Shown here: piece by piece, positions 44,074-52,473 of the stretch
How positions within the stretch are numbered: position 1 is the first letter of the stretch
Layout: the number at the start of each line of letters is the position of its first letter
Assembly: GCA_903900025.1 (NCBI GenBank)
Contig: CAIULN010000020.1
Span: 1 to 64,000 of the forward strand
Reading direction: 5' to 3'
Length of the DNA: 64,000 bases
Source: an uncultured Methanomicrobiales archaeon
GTDB lineage: Archaea; Halobacteriota; Methanomicrobia; Methanomicrobiales; Methanospirillaceae
Notes under the pieces: generated by a model
Seen by the model: only the letters and a program-made list of their open reading frames with translations
The model's database searches: none
What the model was told of the DNA's origin: nothing
Program-made: the position numbers and the translations under genes

Positions 44074-45021
44074 ATGGCGATGAGCGGACAATCAAGAGAA
44101 AAGGATATCCCCGCTCCAGGAATGATCAAGAAACGCACTATCAAAAAAAATCCCGATCTGCTGATTGTTGAAAAGTTCAAGGAAGTGCTTGCAGACTGGA
44201 AACTGGAACCAGACCTGTTTGTCCTGTTCCGGAAGATCGTTCTTACCTACTATGAACATGCAGGAAGGGATCTTGCATGGCGCCACACAAACGATCCCTA
44301 CCATATCCTCGTATCGGAGATCATGCTCCAGCAGACGCAGGTCGGTCGGGTCAATGGGAAATATCCGGAATTTATTGATGCATTCCCCACCTTTGCTGCC
44401 CTCGCCGCGGCTCCATTTCACGAGGTTTTGGCGAAATGGCAGGGTTTGGGTTACAACCGGCGCGCACTCGCCATTCATCAATGTGCCAAAGAGGTGATGA
44501 CTGCCTTTGGCGGCGAGCTCCCGCAGGACGTTGAAATACTGGCGACGTTACCCGGCATCGGGCATGCGACTGCCCGTTCGATCGCCGCATTTGCGTTCAA
44601 TATGCCCGTCGCCTTTATCGAGACCAATATCCGTCGCGTCTTTATCCATCTCTTTTTTGGGGACAGTCTATCTGTTACGGATCGGGAGATCCTTCCTCTT
44701 GTAGAGCAGTCGCTCGATACCACAAACCCCCGCGTGTGGTACTGGGCACTCATGGATTATGGGTCCGCACTGAAAAATGCAATCCCTAACCTCAACAGGA
44801 AGAGCGCCCATTATATGAAACAATCAAAATTTGTTGGATCTGACCGTGAGATCCGGGGTATTATCCTCAAATCGTTCGTGCAGAATCCCCGACAGAATCT
44901 GTATACCCTGGTCACGAATATACCCGTTGAGCCCCAACGGATCAAACGGATTATTGATAATTTGGTAAAAGAGGGGTTCCTTTTCATGGATCGAGAAACA
45001 CTGGCGATCCGGGACAGATGA
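44074..45021 (+). CDS. MutY-like HhH-GPD DNA glycosylase lacking the iron-sulfur cluster
   Basis: The 315-residue protein has the helix-hairpin-helix core of MutY/MIG glycosylases. SEIMLQQTQV supplies Glu82, WQGLGYNRRA and LPGIGHATARS form the HhH, and FIETNIRRVF is the catalytic strand. Two features are unusual. The strand carries Glu183 where MutY and EndoIII have the catalytic Asp (ILDGNV pattern). The C-terminal four-Cys cluster loop is missing: no Cys occurs after the DYGSALKNA segment. A winged-helix-like tail (about 270-315) replaces the MutT-like domain of bacterial MutY. Adenine removal opposite 8-oxoG is possible but not certain. Confidence 0.82.
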   Translation: MAMSGQSREKDIPAPGMIKKRTIKKNPDLLIVEKFKEVLADWKLEPDLFVLFRKIVLTYYEHAGRDLAWRHTNDPYHILVSEIMLQQTQVGRVNGKYPEFIDAFPTFAALAAAPFHEVLAKWQGLGYNRRALAIHQCAKEVMTAFGGELPQDVEILATLPGIGHATARSIAAFAFNMPVAFIETNIRRVFIHLFFGDSLSVTDREILPLVEQSLDTTNPRVWYWALMDYGSALKNAIPNLNRKSAHYMKQSKFVGSDREIRGIILKSFVQNPRQNLYTLVTNIPVEPQRIKRIIDNLVKEGFLFMDRETLAIRDR

Positions 45022-45101
45022 ATGGGAAGGGGGTTATTCCCCGACCCATGGATTGATATTCCTCCCGCAACCATACAGACGATCAGCAAGGGAGAGCAGC
45101 A

Positions 45102-45635
45102 ATGCCCGATATTAGATCCATTCATGATGATGTGAAATGGAAGCTTGCCGCTCAGTGCGCTGCCAGACTGCCTGCAATGTATGAACTTGTCTTCTCCCCA
45201 GCCGTCGGGGAGAAGTATGATGAACTGGAGCAGCAGATCTGGGTCGAACTTTCACACTATGCGTTCAATATCGCGCGTTCACTCCAGCTACCAGTGAACA
45301 ATGCACGGCATCTTGCAGACAGCATGAGATTGGTACTGCAGATCCTGTTCGGGCCTGACTATAAGGGCGAAGTAATGGATGTCGGTGAGGATGGCGCGGT
45401 GATAATGGTAAAACATTGCCCGTTTGTGACTGAGGCAACCGCGATTGGAGCGTCGCCTGACCGTGCATTCAAACGCTGTCTTGCATTCAATCTGAGCACC
45501 CAAAAGAACCTCAACCCACATTACAAATTCCGGTACGTAAGGGCGCTGTGCATGGGCGACCGGCAGTGCGAGATCAAGGTTGATCGTGAGCCGGAACATG
45601 GAAAAAAAACGGATTCAAAAAATAAACCTGAATAA
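45102..45635 (+). CDS. Uncharacterised protein with Cys-containing C-terminal domain (177 aa)
   Basis: I do not firmly recognise this protein. An N-terminal helical half is followed by a domain with spaced cysteines: KHCPFVTEA, KRCLAFNLS and MGDRQCEIKV. That spacing faintly resembles the L-2-amino-thiazoline-4-carboxylate hydrolase-like or V4R-type small-molecule-binding domains. No membrane segment or signal is present. The C-terminal 20 residues are Lys-rich and disordered. ATG 45102 is 80 bases after the glycosylase gene on the same strand, with GGAGAGCAGCA upstream. Confidence 0.65.
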   Translation: MPDIRSIHDDVKWKLAAQCAARLPAMYELVFSPAVGEKYDELEQQIWVELSHYAFNIARSLQLPVNNARHLADSMRLVLQILFGPDYKGEVMDVGEDGAVIMVKHCPFVTEATAIGASPDRAFKRCLAFNLSTQKNLNPHYKFRYVRALCMGDRQCEIKVDREPEHGKKTDSKNKPE

Positions 45636-45921
45636 AAAACCATTTCTTTCACCCCTTATTTTACACCATGAGTAACATCAATCTGAATTCCGACATATTT
45701 GTGGTTCCTGCGGGATCTGCTTTTTTCCGGGTTTATCTGCGGGGTAAAACCAGGACATCATTTACAATCGATTACATTGTTGGAATCACATTTTTAAAAA
45801 ATTGAAATTCAAATTTTTTTAAATTTCTGGAGAGAAATTCCTATCATTATCAAACCATTTATGACACTTTTCGTTGTATTCGGACTGTTTCTCAGGGGAT
45901 CTGACGAGCGGATTTGATCTT

Positions 45922-46098
45922 TTATTTGAGGTAATATCCTATTATTATAAATATCAATCCGAGGTAGAAAAAAATATAAAAATATTGAGAGATCCCGACA
46001 AGTATTGTTTCAAGACCTTTTAAATATTGAATAATCAAGCAAATAAGACCAATCACGAATAAACCAATACTCATCTGAGTTTTTGTTACCTTGTCCAT
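45922..46098 (-). CDS. Small two-helix membrane protein (58 aa)
   Basis: A 58-residue frame starts at ATG 46098, preceded by GGAG, and ends at TAA 45922-45924. The first hydrophobic helix spans about residues 10-25 (rich in Ile, Leu, Val, Gly). A short KGLETIL linker follows, then a second aromatic helix at about 38-56 (several Tyr, Phe, Ile). The N-terminus MDKVTKTQ is polar. It is the only likely gene in the 550-base gap before cbiE; the rest of that gap is AT-rich and looks non-coding. Family unknown. Confidence 0.6.
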   Translation of the reverse strand: MDKVTKTQMSIGLFVIGLICLIIQYLKGLETILVGISQYFYIFFYLGLIFIIIGYYLK

Positions 46099-46185
46099 GT
46101 TTCACTGCTCCATTATACACTGTTAACCCGCGAAAAAAAAGACTTTTGGTTTCCGGTTCTTTTAAAAAGAATGTCAGGGGCGAAT

Positions 46186-46767
46186 TCAGAAGTCTCCAAT
46201 TATCAGCGAATACATACCGGATGTGACCTGAGGGGGTGACTCAACAGCACCTACTTCAATCCGCTCGGCAGGATATCCGAGATTCTCGCAGACTGCCACC
46301 TTCAACGGGATTTCAAGTGCCAGAAGTTTTTTGAAGAGTTCCCCGGTATTGAATTTCGGATCGGTGAGAAGAAATACAATCTTTCTGCGCCGCACTTCGT
46401 CAACAGTGTCGTTCATTCCCTTGTTGTGACCTGTACCATGGGCCACGACCGGCACGATCCGCGCAAGCGGAATGTGCAGGCGCGCTGCCGCAATTTGCAA
46501 GGATGAGATGCCCGGCACAACCTCACCTTTGAGGTATCCCAGCCCGGCAAGCATCGGGTCCCCTGTGGAGAGGATCACTGCTTTCTGCGGGAGCTTATTT
46601 AAAGCTTTGAAATCATCGATAGTCCTTACGGTGCATCCTTGCGGGATGTGCGAACGGGCGATCTCAATTGCCCGGTCTGATCCATAGATGAGTATTGCCG
46701 ATCCAATCACACGGATTGCCTCCTCAGTCAGCATCCCCGGACCACATCCAACACCAACGATCTTCAT
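46186..46767 (-). CDS. cbiE: Cobalt-precorrin-7 (C5)-methyltransferase
   Basis: CbiE methylates C5 of the corrin ring with SAM in anaerobic B12 synthesis. The 193-residue product has the tetrapyrrole-methylase start IVGVGCGPGMLTEEA, then VILSTGDPMLAGLG and VVPGISSLQIAAARL, with a C-terminal MYSLIIGDF. Length is typical for stand-alone CbiE. Its partner CbiT, often fused to it as CobL, is at the other end of the same operon. Its ATG overlaps the cbiD stop by four bases. It is the last gene of the eight-gene run. Confidence 0.92.
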   Translation of the reverse strand: MKIVGVGCGPGMLTEEAIRVIGSAILIYGSDRAIEIARSHIPQGCTVRTIDDFKALNKLPQKAVILSTGDPMLAGLGYLKGEVVPGISSLQIAAARLHIPLARIVPVVAHGTGHNKGMNDTVDEVRRRKIVFLLTDPKFNTGELFKKLLALEIPLKVAVCENLGYPAERIEVGAVESPPQVTSGMYSLIIGDF

Positions 46768-47768
46768 GGAGTCTCCCCGATAACACTGCCGTCCCTGTTC
46801 ACGATTACAACAACAATGGACGGATGTTCTCGTTTGAACGATAAAAGAGCATTTTTGACCCTGTCAGCAAAACCTGGTGAAATGCTCATTTCCTCAATGG
46901 TCAAATAGCCGGTCCCATCAAGAAAATCCGGCCTGATATATTTGAGGATCAGGGCAGGCAGTCCGAACAGGATCACTTCACCCCGCGCGGCATTCAGTGC
47001 CTTGTCAATCCCTGATCCGACCAGAACAACATCATATTCAGGATATCGAAGCTGTGCATACCGGAGCCCGATCCTGCCTGTCGTCACGACTACGTGGTGT
47101 GATGCGGAGATCCGGTCAATCACCGATTCTGTCATGTGCTCATCCCACGGTTCAACAAGCCCGGTCGTGCCGAGCACTGAAATGCCCGCGTCAATCCCCA
47201 CGCGTGGGTTGAGTGTGGTCTTTGCCACCTCGGCACCACGCGGGATGCTGAGTGTCACCCTGACTCCCGTCAAAGAAGTTGTTTCAAGCGCTTCCTCCAT
47301 AGACCGGAGTATGCAGGCAAGCGGGGCCGGATTGATCGCGGGTGTACCCTTGGCAAAACGCGGCGTATCCCGCGTAAAAATCCCGATCCCGGTTCCAGGC
47401 ACGAGAGTGATCCCGCTGTTTTCCGGTGATGCCCGGGCAACAAACTCAAGATCCGCAGTCACATCGGAAATGTAATCGCCTGAGAATTTTTTGCAGCGGG
47501 CGGTTCCATCCCGTCCCGTAACAGGTACATCGATTTCGAGCCCGCAGGGGATTGTAATTCGAACCGATGACACACCGGAATCCAAAGAGAGGATCGCCGC
47601 CTTGCATGCGGCAGCTGCGGTCGTGCCAGTCGTAAATCCGCGGCGCAGGACAGTACCTGACGCGGTGAGCACACACAACCCGCGTGCGACATCCCCAAGG
47701 GACTCCGGCGACCTGCACTTCTCCTGCCAGGTTTTCGGGTACTCAAACCCGGTGACCGGATCCCTCAT
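46764..47768 (-). CDS. cbiD: Cobalt-precorrin-5B (C1)-methyltransferase
   Basis: CbiD methylates C1 of cobalt-precorrin-5B. The 334-residue protein shows LRRGFTTGTTAAAACKAAI, the family's N-terminal signature, then GRDGTARCKK, PGTGIGIFTRDTPRFAKGTPAINPAP and VLGTTGLVEPWDEHM. These segments are diagnostic of CbiD, which is unrelated to the other methylases of the pathway. GAGGAATC precedes the ATG. It overlaps cbiC upstream by 26 bases. Confidence 0.95.
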   Translation of the reverse strand: MRDPVTGFEYPKTWQEKCRSPESLGDVARGLCVLTASGTVLRRGFTTGTTAAAACKAAILSLDSGVSSVRITIPCGLEIDVPVTGRDGTARCKKFSGDYISDVTADLEFVARASPENSGITLVPGTGIGIFTRDTPRFAKGTPAINPAPLACILRSMEEALETTSLTGVRVTLSIPRGAEVAKTTLNPRVGIDAGISVLGTTGLVEPWDEHMTESVIDRISASHHVVVTTGRIGLRYAQLRYPEYDVVLVGSGIDKALNAARGEVILFGLPALILKYIRPDFLDGTGYLTIEEMSISPGFADRVKNALLSFKREHPSIVVVIVNRDGSVIGETP

Positions 47769-48387
47769 GAAAAGATTCCTCGGAATAGATGGTGATACAC
47801 TCGTTTATTGCTGCGACGGCAACCGGTGTTCCCCCCCGCGTCCCCTCATTGGATATGGAAGGGATGGAAAGTGTCCGAAGGAGTTCCTTGGATTCCGCTG
47901 CATTGACAAAACCCACGGGGGTGCCAACGATAACTGCAGGTCTGATACCGCGGCTGACCATATCACATACCGCAAGGAGCGCTGAGGGGGCATTGCCGAT
48001 AACAACAACCGAACCCCTGATGCGATCCTCCAGCGCAATGATACCTGCCGATGTCCGGGTGATCCCCCGGTTATGCGCAAGGTCACTGCCGGAATCAAGC
48101 GCACATATCACCTCGCACTCATGTCCTTTCTTCTGGATGCCCACCTGTACCATCCGGATATCGGTGATGATCGGTGATGTGCGGGAGAGGGCATTGAGGG
48201 TTGCAGAGACCGGGTCATGACAGAACCGCATAAGCGGTGCCATCGAAAAATCCCCAACCGCGACCGAGCACCGCTGCCGGATCCGGTCTTCGGGTGATAC
48301 ATTGCCGATTACCGATCGGGCAAGCATCCGTGACTTCCTGGAGATGGTGTAGGCGTCCTTTGTTTCTGCGCCCAGGTCAGTATACAT
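47743..48387 (-). CDS. cbiC: Cobalt-precorrin-8 methylmutase
   Basis: CbiC moves a methyl group from C11 to C12 to form cobyrinate. The product shows AYTISRKSRMLARSVIG near the start, CSVAVGDFSMAPLMRF, EVICALDSGSDLAHNRGITRTSAG with the catalytic His, and VIGNAPSALLAVCDM and GTPVGFVNAAESKELL. I place the start at ATG 48387, giving 214 residues, which is normal for the family. ATG 48429 with GGAGG upstream would add 14 residues and remains possible. It overlaps cbiH by about 11 bases. Confidence 0.92.
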   Translation of the reverse strand: MYTDLGAETKDAYTISRKSRMLARSVIGNVSPEDRIRQRCSVAVGDFSMAPLMRFCHDPVSATLNALSRTSPIITDIRMVQVGIQKKGHECEVICALDSGSDLAHNRGITRTSAGIIALEDRIRGSVVVIGNAPSALLAVCDMVSRGIRPAVIVGTPVGFVNAAESKELLRTLSIPSISNEGTRGGTPVAVAAINECITIYSEESFHEGSGHRV

Positions 48388-49159
48388 ATTTCCGGTGGTA
48401 TCCCCGTTGCGTGATGATTCCCTTGACATCCTGTCCCATCCTCCAGATCCTGCTCTCAAAACCCCCGATGATAACCGTGGTGTGCATGTCCACCTTCCCG
48501 TAATACTCTTCAACATCACACAGCGTGGTGATAATGATTTCCTCACCCTCACGGTATGCATTCTTTACCAGCGCCAATGGCGTGTTTTCACCCAGATATT
48601 TTCGTGCGATTGAGATCGCACCCGAAAAATTATGAGGTCTTCCGCGGCTTTTAGGATTGTAGAGCACAACCGGAATCCCAATGGAAAATACTGCTTCAAG
48701 CCTCTTTTCGATGACATCGAGAGGGGTTAAGAGATCCGAGAGGCTTATGACTGCAAAATCACCCGAGAGGGGGGAACCGACGCGGGATGCCGCAGCATTT
48801 GCCGCAGTCACACCCGGTACGATCTCTACTTTAATTTCTGCTTTTTCATGCTCTAACACCTCGAGCACAATCCCTGCCATGCCATACACTCCTGCGTCCC
48901 CACCGGATACCATCGCCACATGACGTTTCTGCGCAAGTCTGATCGCAGTTTTTGCACGCTCCACTTCCTTACCCATTGAGCTCCGGATAACATTTTTTCC
49001 GACCAGCAGCGGTTCGAGCTGGTCCAGGTAGGTGTTATTTCCGATCACGATCTCGGCACCCGCGATCACTTTCAGTGCGCGGGCGGTCATCTGGTCGCGG
49101 CTGCCCGGGCCAATGCCGACGATAACAAGTGACCCGGTATATTCAGCGGGCGATGGCAA
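48377..49159 (-). CDS. cbiH: Cobalt-factor III (C17)-methyltransferase, ring contraction
   Basis: CbiH methylates C17 and contracts the macrocycle. The 260-residue methylase has LVIVGIGPGSRDQMT at its start, the VSGGDAGVYGMAG loop, VEIVPGVTAANAAASRVGSPLSGDFAVISLSD (two adjoining family signatures), and NPKSRGRP. It is the single-domain form, with no fused iron-sulfur or cbiG part. Its start overlaps the cbiG stop. Confidence 0.93.
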   Translation of the reverse strand: MPSPAEYTGSLVIVGIGPGSRDQMTARALKVIAGAEIVIGNNTYLDQLEPLLVGKNVIRSSMGKEVERAKTAIRLAQKRHVAMVSGGDAGVYGMAGIVLEVLEHEKAEIKVEIVPGVTAANAAASRVGSPLSGDFAVISLSDLLTPLDVIEKRLEAVFSIGIPVVLYNPKSRGRPHNFSGAISIARKYLGENTPLALVKNAYREGEEIIITTLCDVEEYYGKVDMHTTVIIGGFESRIWRMGQDVKGIITQRGYHRKYVY

Positions 49160-50015
49160 TGGTCACCCTCCCGTAAACGGTCTTTTTCATGACAAGTTCC
49201 CTCTGTTTTGATATGGCAAGGGCACTGGGTTCGGCAACGCCCAAAAGCCCGATGCGCCCGGCCTTCGATGGCGAGCGCAAAGGTTGTGCATTAATTGTTT
49301 CATCATCGAGAAATATCAACCCGGCAGAGAGTGACACAATTGCATCAGTGAGCCCGGATTCCCCGATTTTTTTTGCGGTGGTCGCAAAGGCAAAGACATC
49401 CCCCCCCGAAATCCGACACGCATGAAGCGCCTGTTGGATCGCATCGAGGACTTCTTCCTTGCGCACCCCTTTCCGGCACCCGATGCCGACTATATAGATT
49501 CCTTTCTTCAGAAGGACTGATACATCGGGTCCTGCAACCACGATTGCCGGACCGTTGATTGCATGGACTTGCACTTCGCCGTCAAGAATTGCGGCATTCA
49601 CACGGCGGGTGGAATCGCGGTTCAGGACATCGCACCCGTGCCGCTGCGCAACCACTTCCACTGATTTTTTGCCTGCTACTTCAGTAGCTGTCGTGACTAC
49701 CGGCTGGATACCAAGGGGAGCGAGCTGAAGGGCGAGCTCGTTGGCGCCATGGTGCCCCCCGATAAGAGGGATGGCATAGGACAGATCCGGGCTTACCACT
49801 ACCACCGCAGGATCGATCCACTTATCCACAAGGAGCGGTGCGACCGATCGCACGACAATGCCGGTCGACATCAATGCAACAATCCGACGGGCTGATCCAA
49901 AAACGCGGGCAAACACCTCAGCATCGTACGGGAGCAGGGTTGCATCAAGGTGCTCTGCGATCCTCTGCGCCTGGGGAAACGACCTCGGGAACGCGATGAC
50001 AACGGTCTCGTTCAT
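49143..50015 (-). CDS. cbiG: Cobalt-precorrin-5A hydrolase
   Basis: CbiG opens the lactone of cobalt-precorrin-5A and releases acetaldehyde. The 290-residue protein shows VALMSTGIVVRSVAPLLVDKW, AIPLIGGHHGANELAL in the N-terminal domain, a middle domain with VNAAILDGEV, and the C-terminal VGIGCRKGVRKEEV and FLDDETINAQPL. ATG 50015 is chosen since it overlaps the cbiF stop as ATGA; the open frame further upstream is the shadow of cbiF. Confidence 0.93.
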   Translation of the reverse strand: MNETVVIAFPRSFPQAQRIAEHLDATLLPYDAEVFARVFGSARRIVALMSTGIVVRSVAPLLVDKWIDPAVVVVSPDLSYAIPLIGGHHGANELALQLAPLGIQPVVTTATEVAGKKSVEVVAQRHGCDVLNRDSTRRVNAAILDGEVQVHAINGPAIVVAGPDVSVLLKKGIYIVGIGCRKGVRKEEVLDAIQQALHACRISGGDVFAFATTAKKIGESGLTDAIVSLSAGLIFLDDETINAQPLRSPSKAGRIGLLGVAEPSALAISKQRELVMKKTVYGRVTIAIAR

Positions 50016-50740
50016 GAATAGAGGTGCGACCTCCTGTACGGTTCCTGCGGGTCGAGCACATGCCCCACAATCAACAGGGCTGTCTTTTCGATACCTGCAT
50101 CGCGTGCTTTTTGTGCAATATCTGCTACCGTACCACGGATTACTTTCTGGTCGTCCCACGAAGCATGGAAGACAACTGCTGCAGGGGTGTCCGGAGGGCA
50201 GGTGAGTTTTCCTGTCACTTCTGAAAACCGGTCAGTGCCAAGGAATACTGCCATCGTTGCACCGAGTCCTGAAAGTTCCGGTATGTGGTCTTGTGCAAGC
50301 GTCTTTCCCGCGGGTCGCGTAATGATCAGCGAATCAGTAATACCGTTAAGGACCAGCTCGATCTGGAGTTCTGCTGCTGCGGCAAACAGGGATGACACCC
50401 CGGGTACGATGTGCACCGCAACACCCCGCTTTTTGAGTTCTGTGATCTGCTCCACGATCGCACCGAACAGGGATGGATCACCGGAGTGGAGCCGGACGAC
50501 GGTTTTCCCTTCTTTTGCATGCAGATCCATTGCAGCGACGATCTTCTCAAGATTCATCCCCCAGCTGTCAAACCTGACGGGTGCCGGTGATTGTGCGACA
50601 AGTGCAGGGTTGACAAGTGAACCGGCGTATATCAGGACATCGGCACGTTCGAGCAGTCTACGTCCTTTGACCGTGATCAGGTCGGGATCCCCGGGCCCTG
50701 CACCAACAAAATAGACATGTGGCTGTGTTGGGTTCTGCAT
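50012..50740 (-). CDS. cbiF: Cobalt-precorrin-4 (C11)-methyltransferase
   Basis: CbiF methylates C11 of cobalt-precorrin-4. The 242-residue product has VYFVGAGPGDPDLITVKGRRLLERADVL at the N-terminus, VRLHSGDPSLFGA, VHIVPGVSSLFAAAAEL, and a tail with VFHASWDDQKVIRGT, all usual for CbiF/CobM. ATG 50740 is preferred with GAGGCGG just upstream inside the end of cbiL; the longer frame is unlikely. Confidence 0.95.
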   Translation of the reverse strand: MQNPTQPHVYFVGAGPGDPDLITVKGRRLLERADVLIYAGSLVNPALVAQSPAPVRFDSWGMNLEKIVAAMDLHAKEGKTVVRLHSGDPSLFGAIVEQITELKKRGVAVHIVPGVSSLFAAAAELQIELVLNGITDSLIITRPAGKTLAQDHIPELSGLGATMAVFLGTDRFSEVTGKLTCPPDTPAAVVFHASWDDQKVIRGTVADIAQKARDAGIEKTALLIVGHVLDPQEPYRRSHLYS

Positions 50741-50741
50741 C

Positions 50742-51347
50742 TTACCGCCTCGCATACATGACGCTGAGGTAATCACTCTTGTCCGGGAGTTCCCCGTTCC
50801 TGTATACCTTCATATCGGGAAAGTACATCCTTTCCACAAGCACGAATTCATGATACCCCTCTTTCCTGAGAGCCTCCGCACGCTCTTTCGGGTGCCTCAC
50901 CTTAAGCAGGATCCGAACATCAGGCATCCCGCCATCAGAGACAATGAACCCGTTTGCGAGCGAGAGGTTTGCGGCTGCGGCAAAGGCGGTGATGGCACTG
51001 ATACCGGGCTCGGTCCGGCACTCAATATCGGGATACTCTTCTGCCATCACCGCACAGAGCCGTGAGAATGTGGAAAAAAAATTCGGGTCACCGAGAATAC
51101 CGAAGACCGCGACCCCCGTGTGTGCAGCAGCTGCAATCACACCCGCGTTCTCCTTCATGCTCGCCATGATCCGCGATTCGTCATCAATCATGGGAAACTC
51201 GAGCATCACGGGTTCGCGGTACGGTGTGACAAGGTTGTATGCAATCCTACCAGGTACAAAAACTGCATCCGCTTCCTGTAACAACCGGACTGCCCGCAGT
51301 GTGAGCAGCTCAGGGTTTCCCGGCCCAAGACCAAGGCCGATCAGCAT
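50742..51347 (-). CDS. cbiL: Cobalt-factor II (C20)-methyltransferase
   Basis: CbiL methylates C20 after cobalt insertion. The 201-residue protein has GLGLGPGNPELLTLRAVRLLQEADAVFVPG at its start, VFGILGDPNFFSTFSRL and TEPGISAITAFAAAAN. It is a little shorter than typical (about 230), mainly in the C-terminal part, but retains the SAM-binding methylase core. Its ATG overlaps the cbiT stop by seven bases. Confidence 0.92.
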   Translation of the reverse strand: MLIGLGLGPGNPELLTLRAVRLLQEADAVFVPGRIAYNLVTPYREPVMLEFPMIDDESRIMASMKENAGVIAAAAHTGVAVFGILGDPNFFSTFSRLCAVMAEEYPDIECRTEPGISAITAFAAAANLSLANGFIVSDGGMPDVRILLKVRHPKERAEALRKEGYHEFVLVERMYFPDMKVYRNGELPDKSDYLSVMYARR

Positions 51348-51883
51348 GCTGCACCGTTCCCGACAATCACATACACCGGGTCGATCGGCTTGAACATGAT
51401 GCTCTTCCCGATCTCCTGCGAGCGCGCGATCTGGACATGCACGACCTCGCAGAAGATCCCGATCTCCTGCATGGTCGCAACGGCAGTCTGCAGGGTGGTA
51501 ACAAGCACTGCATTCACAACGATGCGTCGCCTCACACCCTTCGCGAGCAATGGAAGCACCTCGTTAAGCTGGTGGGATCCGCCAACAAATGCACAATCAA
51601 AAATACGGCTATCGGTTTTGAGAAATTCTGTTGCTTCAGCACAGAAAAAATCAATGTTTCCCACGCCCTTATGTGCCGCCTCTTTTTTTGCGTACCGGAT
51701 CGCCTCATTTCTCCGGTCAATCGCACAGACGTGTGTCGCAGTCTGTGCTGCTGCGATCGAAACCTTTCCCGTCCCACAACCGATATCGAGCATCAGATCT
51801 CCGGCACGCAGGCCGAGTTTGGAGAGGGCTATGGCCATGACCTCGTCCTGTGTAGGACCACCGGGAAGCTTCGAGGGGGGCAT
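51341..51883 (-). CDS. cbiT: Cobalt-precorrin-6B (C15)-methyltransferase, decarboxylating
   Basis: CbiT methylates C15 and removes the C12 acetate carboxyl. Unlike the others it is a Rossmann-fold methyltransferase: GGPTQDEVMAIALSKLGL, then the SAM motif LDIGCGTGKVSIAAA, VCAIDRRNEAIRYAKK and CAFVGGSHQLNEVL. The 180-residue length fits the stand-alone archaeal enzyme. It is the first gene of the eight-gene operon cbiT-L-F-G-H-C-D-E; the promoter should lie in 51884-51990, which is AT-rich. Confidence 0.94.
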   Translation of the reverse strand: MPPSKLPGGPTQDEVMAIALSKLGLRAGDLMLDIGCGTGKVSIAAAQTATHVCAIDRRNEAIRYAKKEAAHKGVGNIDFFCAEATEFLKTDSRIFDCAFVGGSHQLNEVLPLLAKGVRRRIVVNAVLVTTLQTAVATMQEIGIFCEVVHVQIARSQEIGKSIMFKPIDPVYVIVGNGAAC

Positions 51884-52017
51884 CTCCTAAACTTTAGTTG
51901 TGTTAACGTATTAAGACTTGTTTTAAAGGCGAATTTGTAGTATGGTTAAGGTCTGGTGACCAATCATATACAATTCTGATCATTAGTCAATACTGGAAAA
52001 AAATGTCTATATCTTTT

Positions 52018-52467
52018 CTACACATTGCCTTCTTCATGATCCCCAATTACAATTCCCCCGGCCTTCTTGATCAGGAAATATGCGCCGGCAAGCCCGAGTA
52101 TGACCACGCCTATACCAACCAATTCAAATCCAATGAATTCCGGTTTTGGTGCTGATGACGGATCGAGAAGTATTACCTTACGGGAGATGGCGACAATCGC
52201 AAGTAAGATGACGATCTCGAAATGGATGGCATTTTCCTTGAAATACGCCTTGATCGTGTCAAGGAGTTCGACGCCGATCAGGATTAACAAAAAGACACCC
52301 AGCACATTCGTGAGTTCGTGGTTTTCAAGAAGCATGGGAGGGGAGTTGGTCAGGTTTATCACAAGAAGCCAGCAAAGCTCTACAATCGAAAAACCCAGTA
52401 CGATCATGAGCAGGAGCATCAGTGCTGCATAAACGATTCGTTCGAACTTATTTACAAGTTCCAGCAT
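52018..52467 (-). CDS. PsiE-family small membrane protein
   Basis: The 149-residue product has four membrane helices and matches the phosphate-starvation-inducible PsiE family: FERIVYAALMLLLMIVLGFSIVEL, LGVFLLILIGVELLDTIKAYFKEN, HFEIVILLAIVAISRKVILLD. The last loop with Arg-Lys is characteristic. The function of PsiE is not known. It lies immediately after cobA on the same strand with a six-base gap, so it may be carried on the tetrapyrrole message by position alone. Confidence 0.82.
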   Translation of the reverse strand: MLELVNKFERIVYAALMLLLMIVLGFSIVELCWLLVINLTNSPPMLLENHELTNVLGVFLLILIGVELLDTIKAYFKENAIHFEIVILLAIVAISRKVILLDPSSAPKPEFIGFELVGIGVVILGLAGAYFLIKKAGGIVIGDHEEGNV

Positions 52468-52473
52468 CGTAGA

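Noticed and set aside
49143-50159. Longer start for cbiG at 50159
   Set aside because: The added 48 residues are the reverse reading of the cbiF end. ATG 50015 overlaps the cbiF stop in the usual ATGA way.
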